A stretch of DNA of 64,000 bases from Paenibacillus terrae (GTDB lineage: Bacteria > Bacillota > Bacilli > Paenibacillales > Paenibacillaceae): the NCBI RefSeq assembly GCF_000943545.1, contig NZ_JTHP01000004.1, forward strand, positions 1 through 64,000. Direction: 5' to 3'. A model generated the notes under the pieces. That model made no database searches and was not told the DNA's origin. It saw nothing but the letters and a program-made list of their open reading frames with translations. Shown here piece after piece: positions 16,588 through 24,811 of the stretch. The translations under genes and the position numbers were made by a program. How positions within the stretch are numbered: position 1 is the stretch's first letter; every line of letters starts with the position of its first letter.

Positions 16588-16866
16588 CAAAAAAAGCTCC
16601 CGCCTCTTGAATTATTCAAGAGACGAGAACTTCAATATCCCCGCGGTACCACTCTTCGTAAATCGGATTGTGCAATGAACTATGCATAATCGCCGATTTC
16701 ACTCTAATGACAAATAACGGTGTCTGCCGGGCTGAACTACTAACGGAACTCCGTGTTGGAACAACCGTCTCCCGGGTGCGCTTCACGTTGGGCCTCATAC
16801 CGGCTTCCACCTTTTCCGGCTCGCTGTAATGATATGGCTCCCCTGCTACTCTCCCGTTCCAAGACG
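16588..16866 (-). ncRNA. T-box riboswitch, arginine-specific, upstream of argS
   Basis: This leader RNA senses uncharged tRNA-Arg. On the minus strand stem I is closed by TTGGAAC (16862-16856) with GTTCCAA (16762-16756). The specifier loop carries GTGAAG-CGC-A, so the specifier is CGC (16780-16778), an Arg codon. The T-box core AGAGTGGTACCGCGG lies at 16655-16641 with the UGGU bulge that pairs with the tRNA 3' end. A terminator follows at 16632-16589. Binding of uncharged tRNA would favour the antiterminator and argS expression. Confidence 0.92.
16589..16632 (-). terminator. T-box terminator of argS
   Basis: On the minus strand AGTTCTCGTCTCTTGAA pairs with TTCAAGAGGCGGGAGCT around a short AT loop and is followed by seven T. 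The 5' part competes with the antiterminator containing the T-box core. Confidence 0.88.
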
Positions 16867-16948
16867 TTAATTCCCATCATTATACAAACCTATCCTGTAG
16901 AAAGCAATGTTTTATTTTCTGTTCAGGCGCTGACTCGATTTCATGTAA

Positions 16949-17278
16949 TTACACAGCCACCATTTGGCGGCAAGCCTGAACACAACGGCGGCAGGCTTCT
17001 GCACATTGCTTGCAATGTGCATGGGCGTGCTTACCACATTCAGCAGCACATACCTCACAGGCTTTGGCACACAGCTCACAAATTTGCTCGGCAAATTCCG
17101 TTCCGCGTTCCAACATTTGAGCAGCAAACCCGCATATTTCTGCACATTCCCGGCTCACTCGAATACACTCGCGCAGCATAGCCAAATCATATTCCTTCAA
17201 GCTCGCCACGTAACAGACGTTGCAAGCGTTCATACTTTCCAGGCAAGCATCCACGCATTGTTGGTATGAATGTTTCAT
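16949..17278 (-). CDS. Cysteine-rich four-helix-bundle copper-storage protein (Csp type)
   Basis: Csp proteins hold many Cu(I) ions inside a four-helix bundle. This 109-residue protein has 17 cysteines, mostly as CxxC or CxxxC along helices (for example CELCAKACEVCAAECG and CKQCAEACRRCVQAC), plus a His cluster HAHAH near residue 84-88. There is no signal peptide, so it resembles the cytosolic Csp3 class (B. subtilis YhjQ). The RBS is GGGAGGTAA, and ATG follows. No copper-responsive regulator or exporter is adjacent. Confidence 0.88.
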   Translation of the reverse strand: MKHSYQQCVDACLESMNACNVCYVASLKEYDLAMLRECIRVSRECAEICGFAAQMLERGTEFAEQICELCAKACEVCAAECGKHAHAHCKQCAEACRRCVQACRQMVAV

Positions 17279-17538
17279 AATACATTACCTCCCTGTTGTT
17301 GACCCTGCTGTATTATTACCCGCCGACAATTGAGATTAATCAACCGTTGTTCACGCTTTCAACTTGACCAAACAAAAAATCCCGTCTTATGTAAGGAAGT
17401 GTACTATATTCCATCCCATCCGTGCAAGGGGATAAATCACACAACTCCCTATTGTCCGCTCCTGACTTGCACACCGACAATCATTCCTCTATTGTAAAAA
17501 GAGTATGTCTAACTATAGATTGAGGAGTGAGCATTGCA

Positions 17539-18054
17539 ATGAATATATCTTCTGTAGAGGAGCATCGGCGGGAGGCCCCACAGCAGGTTAGCTGCATGGT
17601 TGTAACCGTCTCCGACACCCGCACCGTGGAAACAGATACTGGAGGACGTCTACTGGTAGATCTGTTGGAAACGAACGGCTATCAGGTGGTCCGATATGTT
17701 ATCGTCAAAGACGACTATGATGGCATCCGGCAACTGGTATCCGAAGCCGCGGAACGCGATGACATTGAGGCTGTTCTTCTGACAGGCGGCACCGGTATTT
17801 CCCCGCGTGATACAACGTATGAAGCCGTATCCTCTCTGCTGTATAAGGAACTGCCCGGATTCGGGGAAATCTTCCGTTATTTAAGCTTTGCCGAGGATAT
17901 TGGTTCTGCAGCGATATTGAGTCGTGCTGTAGCTGGCACCGTCGGCCGGACAGCCGTATTTTCTATGCCAGGCTCACGTGGAGCCGTCCGTTTGGCGATG
18001 GAGCGCATTATTATACCTGAGCTGCGGCATGTCATGAGGGAAATTTACAAATAA
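17539..18054 (+). CDS. moaB: MoaB/Mog-type molybdopterin adenylyltransferase-like protein
   Basis: This protein acts in molybdenum cofactor synthesis, at molybdopterin adenylylation. The ATG at 17539 lies 11 bases from GAGGAG; the in-frame GTG at 17527 is within the RBS and is rejected. The 171-residue product shows the MoCF-binding fold: VTVSDTRTVETDTGG (about 20-34), VLLTGGTGISPRDTTYEA (about 75-92) and FSMPGSRGAVRLAM near the C-terminus. The key TGGTG and PGS motifs are intact. No other mo genes are adjacent, which is common for moaB. Confidence 0.9.
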   Translation: MNISSVEEHRREAPQQVSCMVVTVSDTRTVETDTGGRLLVDLLETNGYQVVRYVIVKDDYDGIRQLVSEAAERDDIEAVLLTGGTGISPRDTTYEAVSSLLYKELPGFGEIFRYLSFAEDIGSAAILSRAVAGTVGRTAVFSMPGSRGAVRLAMERIIIPELRHVMREIYK

Positions 18055-18087
18055 CACACAGATTTTCCTCTTACGCTCTGAAACACA

Positions 18088-18120
18088 AAGAGGCACCCCA
18101 TCATTTGCAGGATGCCTCTT
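18088..18120. terminator. Bidirectional terminator between moaB and pncB
   Basis: AAGAGGCA (18088-18095) pairs with TGCCTCTT (18113-18120). It lies between two convergent stop codons. Confidence 0.65.
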
Positions 18121-18124
18121 AAAA

Positions 18125-19591
18125 CTATTCCTTTTCTTCCACTTCTGGCTGCATATAGCTGTCGATCAGCTTTTGTTTCAGCCCCCATACCTTTTCACTG
18201 AGATTTACACGGTAAATTTCCGGGTTCATTTTCCGCAAATATTCCGGCCAGAACAGTTGCAGCTGGGAAGTATGGTATGCGCGAATTTCATCCAGCCCGG
18301 GAAGTTCATACACTTTCTGCCCATTTACGAAAATAGGCTCCAGCATCGGAACTGCCTCGTAATTTTCCACATACTTCTTCATGTACGGATGCAACGGGTT
18401 AAAGAGTTTCAGCCGCTTTCCATTGCGCGGACGGTCTTCGTCCGGAAAAGAAATATAATCGGCGACAGCTCTCCCTTTCTTCTTATCTATAATACGATAT
18501 ACATCCTTCTTACCCGGTGTGGATACCTTTTCCGGATTGCCCGAAATTTTAATCGTCGGCAGCATTTCGCCTTCTACTTCTCGTTCGACCAGCTTGTAAA
18601 CCCCGCCCAATGAAGGTTGATCCGAAGCTGTAATGAGCTGTGTCCCCACACCCCATACATCGATACGCGCGCCTTGGGCCTTTAAGTTGAAAATTGTATT
18701 TTCATCCAAATCATTGGAGGCTACAATTTGTACGTAATCCAGCCCTTCGGCATCCAGCATTTCCCGAGCCTGAATGGATAAATAAGCCAAGTCACCACTA
18801 TCCAGCCGGATCGAATTCATCCGTTTACCCTGACTCTCCAGCATCTTCGCTGTCCGAATCGCATGGGGAACGCCGCTCTCCAGCGTATCAAAGGTATCCA
18901 CCAGCAGTGTGACCTGATCCGGTAAAACCTTCGCATACACGTCAAAAGCCTCCTGCTCGCTCATAAAGGTCTGCACCCATGAATGAGCATGTGTTCCCTT
19001 CGTCGGAATACCAAAATGCTCACCTGCCAGCATATTAGATGTCGCGTCAAAGCCCGCTACATAAGCTGCCCGTGCTCCCCAAATCGCCGCATCTGCTTCC
19101 TGCGCCCGCCGTGTTCCAAATTCCAGCAGCGTATCTCCGCTTGCAACCTGCTTGATGCGCGACGCCTTCGTCGCAATCAGCGTTTGGTAGTTCATAAAAT
19201 TCAACAACGCTGTCTCAACCAGTTGTGTTTCCATAATCGTTCCTTCGACGCGTACCAGAGGCTCATTCGGAAAAACAAGCGCCCCTTCTTTCATCGAATG
19301 AACGGTTCCGCCAAACCTAAACTGGCGTAATGCCTCCAGAAACATGGGATCATACTTCTCCTCTTGCTCTGAGAGGTAACGGATATCCTCTTCTGTAAAG
19401 CGCAGATTTGCAATATAATTCACAATGCGTTCCAGACCTGCGAACACCGCATATCCGTTGCCAAAAGGCAGCTTGCGAAAATATGCCTCAAACACAGCTT
19501 TGCGCTGATGACTTCCGTTCACCCAGTGGGCGTACATCATATTAATTTGATATTTATCTGTATGTAATGCGAGGCTCGTTGACTGCATCAT
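18125..19591 (-). CDS. pncB: Nicotinate phosphoribosyltransferase
   Basis: PncB makes nicotinate mononucleotide from nicotinate and PRPP in NAD salvage. The ATG at 19591 is chosen because GAGAGG lies 6-9 bases upstream; the resulting 488 residues match the Bacillus family length. Motifs include ALHTDKYQINMMYAHW at the N-terminus, the catalytic-region EFGTRRAQ (about residue 155), IRLDSGDLAYLS (about 260) and WGVGTQLITASDQPSLGGVYKL (about 310). It is the last gene of a probable nrtR-like/pncA/pncB unit, 117 bases after pncA. Confidence 0.95.
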   Translation of the reverse strand: MMQSTSLALHTDKYQINMMYAHWVNGSHQRKAVFEAYFRKLPFGNGYAVFAGLERIVNYIANLRFTEEDIRYLSEQEEKYDPMFLEALRQFRFGGTVHSMKEGALVFPNEPLVRVEGTIMETQLVETALLNFMNYQTLIATKASRIKQVASGDTLLEFGTRRAQEADAAIWGARAAYVAGFDATSNMLAGEHFGIPTKGTHAHSWVQTFMSEQEAFDVYAKVLPDQVTLLVDTFDTLESGVPHAIRTAKMLESQGKRMNSIRLDSGDLAYLSIQAREMLDAEGLDYVQIVASNDLDENTIFNLKAQGARIDVWGVGTQLITASDQPSLGGVYKLVEREVEGEMLPTIKISGNPEKVSTPGKKDVYRIIDKKKGRAVADYISFPDEDRPRNGKRLKLFNPLHPYMKKYVENYEAVPMLEPIFVNGQKVYELPGLDEIRAYHTSQLQLFWPEYLRKMNPEIYRVNLSEKVWGLKQKLIDSYMQPEVEEKE

Positions 19592-19708
19592 AATCATCCT
19601 CTCTGACTGTCCCCGGTTTTGCAGCGATGTACCCGCCTCATCCATCCGGATTCAGCAACATCCGACTCCATTTTGTTATCGGATATGGGTGCACAATCGT
19701 TAAGTAAT

Positions 19709-20275
19709 TTACTTCTTCTGGCGTAAAATCGTATCCTCAGCCGACCATACGACGGCTCCTAGACTGCCCTGAAAATGACCCAAAGCCCAATCATGTCCGG
19801 TCTGATTAAAGCTCGCCACAGCGTCCTTGTATACCGTAATCGCGAATCCTTTGTTATAAGCGTCTACAGCCGTATGCAGTACACATATATCCGTGCATAC
19901 ATCGATCAAATGAACTTCCGTAATACCACGTTCACGCAACTTGAGTTCCAGATCCGTGCCAGCGAAGGCGCTGTATCGTGTTTTATCCATCCAATAGATG
20001 GAATCACTCTGTTCAGCATAAAGGTTATGGAGCTTGCCATACAAATCTCGTCCCCCGGTTCCACGAATATTATGTGGAGGAAACAGCTTGCTTTCCGGGT
20101 GATAAAGATCATTTTCTTCATGCAGGTCCACTGCCATTACGACAAAGTCCCCTTGATCCACATACGCCTGCGTAATGGCTGCCATCCGTTCATCCAGCTC
20201 TATTGCCGGTGGTCCAACAGGCAGACTGCCGTCCACAAAATCATTCGTGTAATCAATAACAATCAATGCCTTCAT
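19709..20275 (-). CDS. pncA: Nicotinamidase (isochorismatase-fold cysteine hydrolase)
   Basis: This enzyme deamidates nicotinamide to nicotinate, feeding PncB. The 188-residue product has the catalytic Asp in LIVIDYTNDFVDGSL (about residue 8), metal-ligand Asp/His in VDLHEENDLYHPES, a Lys in MDKTRYSAFAGTDLE and the nucleophile Cys in VCTDICVLHTA (about residue 129). This is the D-K-C triad of nicotinamidases. The RBS is AAGGAG, 11 bases before ATG. The position beside pncB supports nicotinamidase rather than another isochorismatase-like hydrolase. Confidence 0.92.
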   Translation of the reverse strand: MKALIVIDYTNDFVDGSLPVGPPAIELDERMAAITQAYVDQGDFVVMAVDLHEENDLYHPESKLFPPHNIRGTGGRDLYGKLHNLYAEQSDSIYWMDKTRYSAFAGTDLELKLRERGITEVHLIDVCTDICVLHTAVDAYNKGFAITVYKDAVASFNQTGHDWALGHFQGSLGAVVWSAEDTILRQKK

Positions 20276-20342
20276 CGTTCAGTCAGCTCCTTCATCCTCA
20301 AGTTGGGGAGTGTGCGTTCTTTACGTGACCTACTACAATACA

Positions 20343-21131
20343 TTAGGTGTAGATAGACAATCGCGGCACCCTGTCACTAAAACGATAAAGCTGTGCCGGT
20401 CTCTGTGAATACTGGTTGGAGCTGAGCAGTTTGCCATTCTCGTCCCGCACCTCTTCCAATATTCCCTGTCTGCTGCGAGTCGACGTTATTTTGCGAATAA
20501 AGTTCGGCTCTTCGAAATCCGGTACGACACTTTGAATGACCTGATACAGCTCGCCCAATGTAAAATGCAGAGGCAAAAACTGCTTGGCTATCGTCGTCTG
20601 GAGCATTTGCAACTGAATCTTCCGGTAGGCATCCACAATAATGTCCCGATGGTCAAACGCCAGCTCTAATTCCTCCAGCGCTTCACGGATCGTGAACAGC
20701 CCAACCTCGGAAGCATCATCCGCCGCTTGCCGCTGCTCCAGCATCCATTCCTCTACCAGTGCAAAAAACGCATGCGATATAATCCACCCGCGCGGATCAC
20801 GCCCAGGTCCACTATACACACCTAGGTACTCCAGATGACCGCCGTCCACGCCGGTTTCCTCTAACAGCTCGCGCTTGGCAGCTCCGTAAATGGATTCATC
20901 TTCCTGACAAAAGCCCCCAGGCAACGCCCAACGTCCGGCAAACGGCCAACTACGACGCTTGATAAGCATTACCTTCAACTCACGGATCGGCAACGTCTTT
21001 GTCACCGTCTTGCGCTCCCGCTTGGTTAAGGTGAACATGACGATATCTGCCGGAGCACCATCGGGGGTGCGGTATTTCTTAATGTTATACGACGCTTTCT
21101 GCGTCTCTTCGTTTATACGTTCGTTATCCAT
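20343..21131 (-). CDS. Nudix-winged-helix protein, NrtR-type regulator of NAD salvage
   Basis: NrtR proteins sense ADP-ribose through a Nudix domain and repress NAD-synthesis genes. The Nudix box is complete here: G-x5-E-x7-REL-x-EE-x-G (GGFCQEDESIYGAAKREL). Activity is therefore possible, although many NrtRs have lost it. The C-terminal part (about residues 165-262) has the winged-helix pattern with FTLGELYQVIQS, NFIRKI and the terminal QRPAQLYRFS of NrtR. The ATG at 21167 falls inside the -10 box, so the start is placed at ATG 21131 with a weak GGTG RBS. It is the first gene of the unit with pncA and pncB. Confidence 0.8.
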   Translation of the reverse strand: MDNERINEETQKASYNIKKYRTPDGAPADIVMFTLTKRERKTVTKTLPIRELKVMLIKRRSWPFAGRWALPGGFCQEDESIYGAAKRELLEETGVDGGHLEYLGVYSGPGRDPRGWIISHAFFALVEEWMLEQRQAADDASEVGLFTIREALEELELAFDHRDIIVDAYRKIQLQMLQTTIAKQFLPLHFTLGELYQVIQSVVPDFEEPNFIRKITSTRSRQGILEEVRDENGKLLSSNQYSQRPAQLYRFSDRVPRLSIYT

Positions 21132-21165
21132 TGGCATCACCACATTATATCGTTTTGATAAATTC

Positions 21166-21193
21166 ATTATGACATAATAAAAAGTTTTGTCAA
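21166..21193 (-). promoter_or_regulatory. Promoter with overlapping 13-base palindrome before the NrtR-like gene
   Basis: On the minus strand TTGACA (21188-21193), 16 bases, CATAAT (21166-21171). ATTATG-A-CATAAT (21166-21178) is a perfect inverted repeat covering the -10 and part of the spacer, the expected place for a repressor. Binding by the adjacent NrtR-like protein is inference. Confidence 0.65.
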
Positions 21194-21196
21194 GAG

Positions 21197-21619
21197 TTAG
21201 GCATTACCCAATTGACCTGATTGTTTACGAAAGACTCGGAATGTCGCTGTAGCCATGCAGCCGAGTATTCCTTCACTATCCTTTACTTCCGCCTCAGTCG
21301 TTATGGTACGCCCCCCTTGATGGAGAATTCGTGCCTTAACCTCCAATCGCCCTTGTTTCATCGCTGACAGAAAATGAACGTTCAGATTCGTCGTCACACA
21401 TAATTCCATATTGCGTGAAACCATACTAACCATTCCCATCGCCTGATCCATCAATGTTGTGAGCACACCCCCATGAACAATTCCCACCACATTGGTATGC
21501 TGCGGTCCAGCCTGTAAAGCGATATGAACCTCATTTGCATCAGCTTCGATTAATTCACATCCTAAATATTCCCAAAATGTGTTTACTTCACCTTCTACCA
21601 AACTACGTAAGATATCCAT
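21197..21619 (-). CDS. PaaI-type hotdog-fold thioesterase
   Basis: This is an acyl-CoA thioesterase of the PaaI/YdiI group. The ATG at 21619 (MDILRSLVEGEVNTFWEYLG) gives 140 residues. Upstream in-frame ATGs lack a proper RBS. The hotdog signature is HTNVVGIVHGGVLTTLMDQAMG (His-Gly-Gly and Asp/Glu-type catalytic helix), followed by the strand TTNLNVHFLSAMKQGRLEVKA. The substrate cannot be inferred. It lies between ricA and the NAD-salvage unit on the same strand. Confidence 0.85.
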   Translation of the reverse strand: MDILRSLVEGEVNTFWEYLGCELIEADANEVHIALQAGPQHTNVVGIVHGGVLTTLMDQAMGMVSMVSRNMELCVTTNLNVHFLSAMKQGRLEVKARILHQGGRTITTEAEVKDSEGILGCMATATFRVFRKQSGQLGNA

Positions 21620-21699
21620 TCCCTTGTTTTCATCCTTTCTATGATGCCCCATTTCCTCTTGAGGTCTGGTACAGTACGTATGATTACAAGTTGCTCCTG

Positions 21700-21731
21700 A
21701 AAAAAAGGCGTGGAAGCTGAGCCTCCACACC
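21700..21731 (-). terminator. Terminator after ricA
   Basis: On the minus strand GGTGTGGAGGCT pairs with AGCTTCCACGCC (one mismatch and one G-U), followed by seven T, 11 bases after the ricA stop. Confidence 0.85.
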
Positions 21732-21741
21732 ATACATTATT

Positions 21742-22194
21742 CTAGTCACTGCAATTGGAGGAGGAAGTGCTTTTTCCCTCTTCCACATTCACCTTTTCGG
21801 CAACCGTATCACGAATCGCCATGATAACCATTTGCAGAAGCTCATTAATTTCTACCTGGCTTTGCTGAAACTCCGTTACAATCGGAATACCGTCAAGCTC
21901 TTCCTGAAGCTCCTGAAGCTCAGCCTCTATTTTGGCAATCATCGTCTGATTCTTCAAGGATTCGAAAGCCACAATTTCCTTTTGCTTTTTCTTCATTGCT
22001 GCAATCAGTTGCTGGATGCGCTGATGATCGCGGATTTTATCCTCTGCTTTCCGAAATACCTGCACTTCCTCACTGTTGCCCAAAATACCCGCCAACTCTT
22101 GTGCTTTCGCCAATATCATATCGCGATTGACCAAATGATCATGCTGGCGCGCCGCCGGTTGATGCTCTGACTGTTGCAACCGCTCCTCTGTCAC
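21742..22194 (-). CDS. ricA: RicA/YmcA, subunit of the RNase Y specificity (Y-) complex
   Basis: RicA (YmcA) forms a complex with RicF (YlbF) and RicT (YaaT) that directs RNase Y to certain transcripts and is needed for biofilm, competence and sporulation in B. subtilis. The 150-residue helical protein shows the YlbF/YmcA domain (about residues 25-130; AQELAGILGNSEEVQVFRKAE and MKKKQKEIVAFESLKN) and a Cys close to the C-terminus (NCSD), consistent with cluster binding reported for the complex. The GTG start follows AAGGAG. It is directly downstream of miaB, as in Bacillus. Confidence 0.9.
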   Translation of the reverse strand: MTEERLQQSEHQPAARQHDHLVNRDMILAKAQELAGILGNSEEVQVFRKAEDKIRDHQRIQQLIAAMKKKQKEIVAFESLKNQTMIAKIEAELQELQEELDGIPIVTEFQQSQVEINELLQMVIMAIRDTVAEKVNVEEGKSTSSSNCSD

Positions 22195-22277
22195 TGTCCA
22201 TCGCTCCTTTTCTCACTTATACAGTCGTACATGCAATTCATATTTGATCCACATGCAAACCTTGCTGTGCTATTTTG

Positions 22278-23831
22278 TTAACCGTTGACCGCCACGGCAG
22301 TTTGAACCAAATCACCCTTGATGTAAAAGGTCATAGGCTCCGTAATTTTCACCTGCACAAAGGTACCGATCAGATCCTTGGAACCTTCAAAATGCACCAG
22401 CTTATTGGAACGGGTCCGGCCTGCAAGCACCTCGCTGTTATTTTTGCTCTCGCCTTCCACCAGCACCTCAACCACCTCGCCACGCAGTCTACCGTTAAAG
22501 CGGAGGCTGTTTTCGTTCACCACATTGTTTAGACGCTGGAGACGCTCTTTTTTGACCGACATAGGGACATTGTCTTCCATGGACGCGGCTGGTGTACCTT
22601 CACGTGGCGAATAAATAAAGGTGTAGGCAAAGTCATAACCGACCTCGCGCACGAGAGAAACGGTATCTTCAAACTGTTCGTCCGTTTCGCCCGGAAAACC
22701 TACGATAATATCCGTTGTCAGCGAAGCATGCGGAACAGCCGCTTTGATCTTCGCCGCCAGCTCCAGAACGCGCTCACGTGTATATTTTCGGTTCATTTTC
22801 TTCAATATATCCGTATTGCCGGATTGAACAGGCAGATGGATATGCTCCACCAAATTGCCGCCCTTACCGAGTACTTCAACCAAATGGTCATCAAAATCAC
22901 GCGGATGTGATGTTGTAAAACGTACACGCGGGATATTAATCTTACGCATATCGTCCATCAGATCCCCGAATCTGTAATTCATATCCTTTAAATCCTTGCC
23001 ATAGGCGTTGACATTCTGACCGAGCAAGGTAATTTCCTTAAAGCCCTGACGTGCCAAATCCCGTACCTCAGCAATAACATCCTCGGGACGACGGCTTCTT
23101 TCCTTACCGCGTGTGAACGGAACAATGCAATAGGTGCAAAATTTATCGCAGCCGTACATAATGTTCACCCAAGCCCGCATACCCTCACGCTTCTTCGGCA
23201 GGTTCTCGATAATGTCGCCTTCCTTGGACCACACCTCGACCACCATTTCTTTGCTGAAGAGTGCTTCCTTGACGAGCTGCGGCAGGCGGTGGATATTATG
23301 GGTACCAAAAATCATGTCGACAAAACCGTGCTTTTGCAAAATCCGGTTGACGACACTCTCTTCCTGCGACATGCAACCACATACGCCGAGCAGCATACCC
23401 GGCTTCTCTGTCTTGAGATGCTTGAGGTGACCCAGCTCACCAAATACTTTGTCCTCCGCGTTTTCACGGATCGCACATGTATTCAGCAAGATGATGTCCG
23501 CTTCCTTACGATCCTCTGTCGCCTGATAACCCATTTGCTCCAGCAATCCTTTAATCGTTTCGGAATCATGCTCGTTCATCTGGCAACCGAATGTGTACAC
23601 GATGTAATGCTTTCCCTCACCGATATGCTTCAGCTCATCCGGAACTGCATTATCGTACAATACCTGTACGTCCTCTTTACCGCGTTGCTTTTCTTTTCTA
23701 TGATTCGGCTCCGCCATAATATTGATTTCACGTCCGCGAATGCGGATCTTCTTGCTATGCTCATCCTGAGAAATGATCTTTGCATCCGAGAAATCAAAAT
23801 ATTTGGAGTAATCTTTCGTTTCCTTGGCCAT
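22278..23831 (-). CDS. miaB: tRNA-2-methylthio-N6-dimethylallyladenosine synthase MiaB
   Basis: MiaB is a radical-SAM enzyme that adds the methylthio group to i6A37 of tRNA. It has the N-terminal UPF0004 domain with three cluster cysteines ([34 protein letters not shown]), the radical-SAM CxxxCxxC in [21 protein letters not shown] and the C-terminal TRAM domain ([12 protein letters not shown] and on). The first 70 residues are a charged extension, as in Bacillus YmcB. ATG 23831 is 11 bases from AAGGAG; the GTG at 23843 is too close to it. Confidence 0.95.
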   Translation of the reverse strand: MAKETKDYSKYFDFSDAKIISQDEHSKKIRIRGREINIMAEPNHRKEKQRGKEDVQVLYDNAVPDELKHIGEGKHYIVYTFGCQMNEHDSETIKGLLEQMGYQATEDRKEADIILLNTCAIRENAEDKVFGELGHLKHLKTEKPGMLLGVCGCMSQEESVVNRILQKHGFVDMIFGTHNIHRLPQLVKEALFSKEMVVEVWSKEGDIIENLPKKREGMRAWVNIMYGCDKFCTYCIVPFTRGKERSRRPEDVIAEVRDLARQGFKEITLLGQNVNAYGKDLKDMNYRFGDLMDDMRKINIPRVRFTTSHPRDFDDHLVEVLGKGGNLVEHIHLPVQSGNTDILKKMNRKYTRERVLELAAKIKAAVPHASLTTDIIVGFPGETDEQFEDTVSLVREVGYDFAYTFIYSPREGTPAASMEDNVPMSVKKERLQRLNNVVNENSLRFNGRLRGEVVEVLVEGESKNNSEVLAGRTRSNKLVHFEGSKDLIGTFVQVKITEPMTFYIKGDLVQTAVAVNG

Positions 23832-24066
23832 TCCTTTGGTCACTCCTTACACCATCTATTTCACGCCAATTACGCTTTTACTGTATCTTTACATATGGAT
23901 AAATCTCTTTTAAGCCCGTAAAAACTCCTTTGAAAAACGCATTACACTAAATTATAGCATGATTTATAAGCCATCGCCATATATCCCCGTGAACGCATAA
24001 TGGGTACACTGAGAATCTAATGTCCATATTTTTACATATGAACATTTTGAGAATCCTTAGTATGTA

Positions 24067-24098
24067 AAAAAGCCCGACTCTTTAGCAAGAATCGGACC
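24067..24098 (-). terminator. Terminator after pduL
   Basis: On the minus strand TCCGATTCTT pairs imperfectly with AAGAGTCGGG(C) around GCTA and is followed by six T, about 30 bases after the pduL stop. The remaining 23832-24126 interval shows no gene. Confidence 0.75.
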
Positions 24099-24126
24099 CT
24101 TGGCCTTTCGGCATTATATACGTATA

Positions 24127-24699
24127 TTAGTCTACGATTTCAGCGTTGTCACCGTTTTTCACACCGGCTCCGTTCGCTTCATCTGTATCAATGTGCATAT
24201 CCAAAGCAAAAGAATCGGACACACGCGCAAGAACATTTTCGAATACAAGACCACGTTCGCCGCCGACACGTACTTTCAGCAACTGCTTGTCCTTAATGTC
24301 CCATTTCGCTGCATCAGACGTATGGAAATGAATATGACGGGCAGCTACGATTACGCCCTCTTGCAGTTCCACTTCTCCAACTGGTCCTTTTACTGTGATT
24401 CCTGGTGTTCCGTCAATGCTGCCAGATTCGCGTACAGGCGCTTTTACCCCAATAGCAAAGGAATCTGTGCGAGAGATTTCAAGCTGGGAAGCCGGACGAG
24501 CGGGTCCCAAAATACGAACCTTATCAAATTGGCCCTTAGAACCAATTACGGCTACCGTTTCATTTGCGGCAAATTGTCCTGATTGGGACAATGGTTTAAA
24601 TTCAGTCAGTTGATAGCCTGCTCCAAACAAAATTTCAATATGCTCTTGAGTCAGGTGAATATGGCGTGCGGAAACGCCGACAGGTACGATTTTACTCAT
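24127..24699 (-). CDS. pduL: PduL-family phosphate acyltransferase
   Basis: PduL transfers acyl groups between CoA and phosphate (acetyl-CoA to acetyl phosphate, or propionyl). The 190-residue product has both metal-binding histidine motifs, SARHIHLTQEH (about residue 10) and VAARHIHFHTSDA (about 118), and the two beta-barrel repeats with GPVGEVELQEG and NVLARVSDSFALDMHIDTDEANGAG. There is no N-terminal encapsulation peptide and no microcompartment gene nearby, so it is probably a free cytosolic phosphotransacetylase. It sits alone between ltrA and miaB. Confidence 0.92.
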   Translation of the reverse strand: MSKIVPVGVSARHIHLTQEHIEILFGAGYQLTEFKPLSQSGQFAANETVAVIGSKGQFDKVRILGPARPASQLEISRTDSFAIGVKAPVRESGSIDGTPGITVKGPVGEVELQEGVIVAARHIHFHTSDAAKWDIKDKQLLKVRVGGERGLVFENVLARVSDSFALDMHIDTDEANGAGVKNGDNAEIVD

Positions 24700-24811
24700 C
24701 GTATGGTCACTCCTTTTTCTCTATACAATACTTTACACATCTATGCTATTATACTCCTACTTTGCCAAGAAAGAAAAGGAGAGCGGGACAAAGTTCAGTT
24801 TTTCGCCCTAT

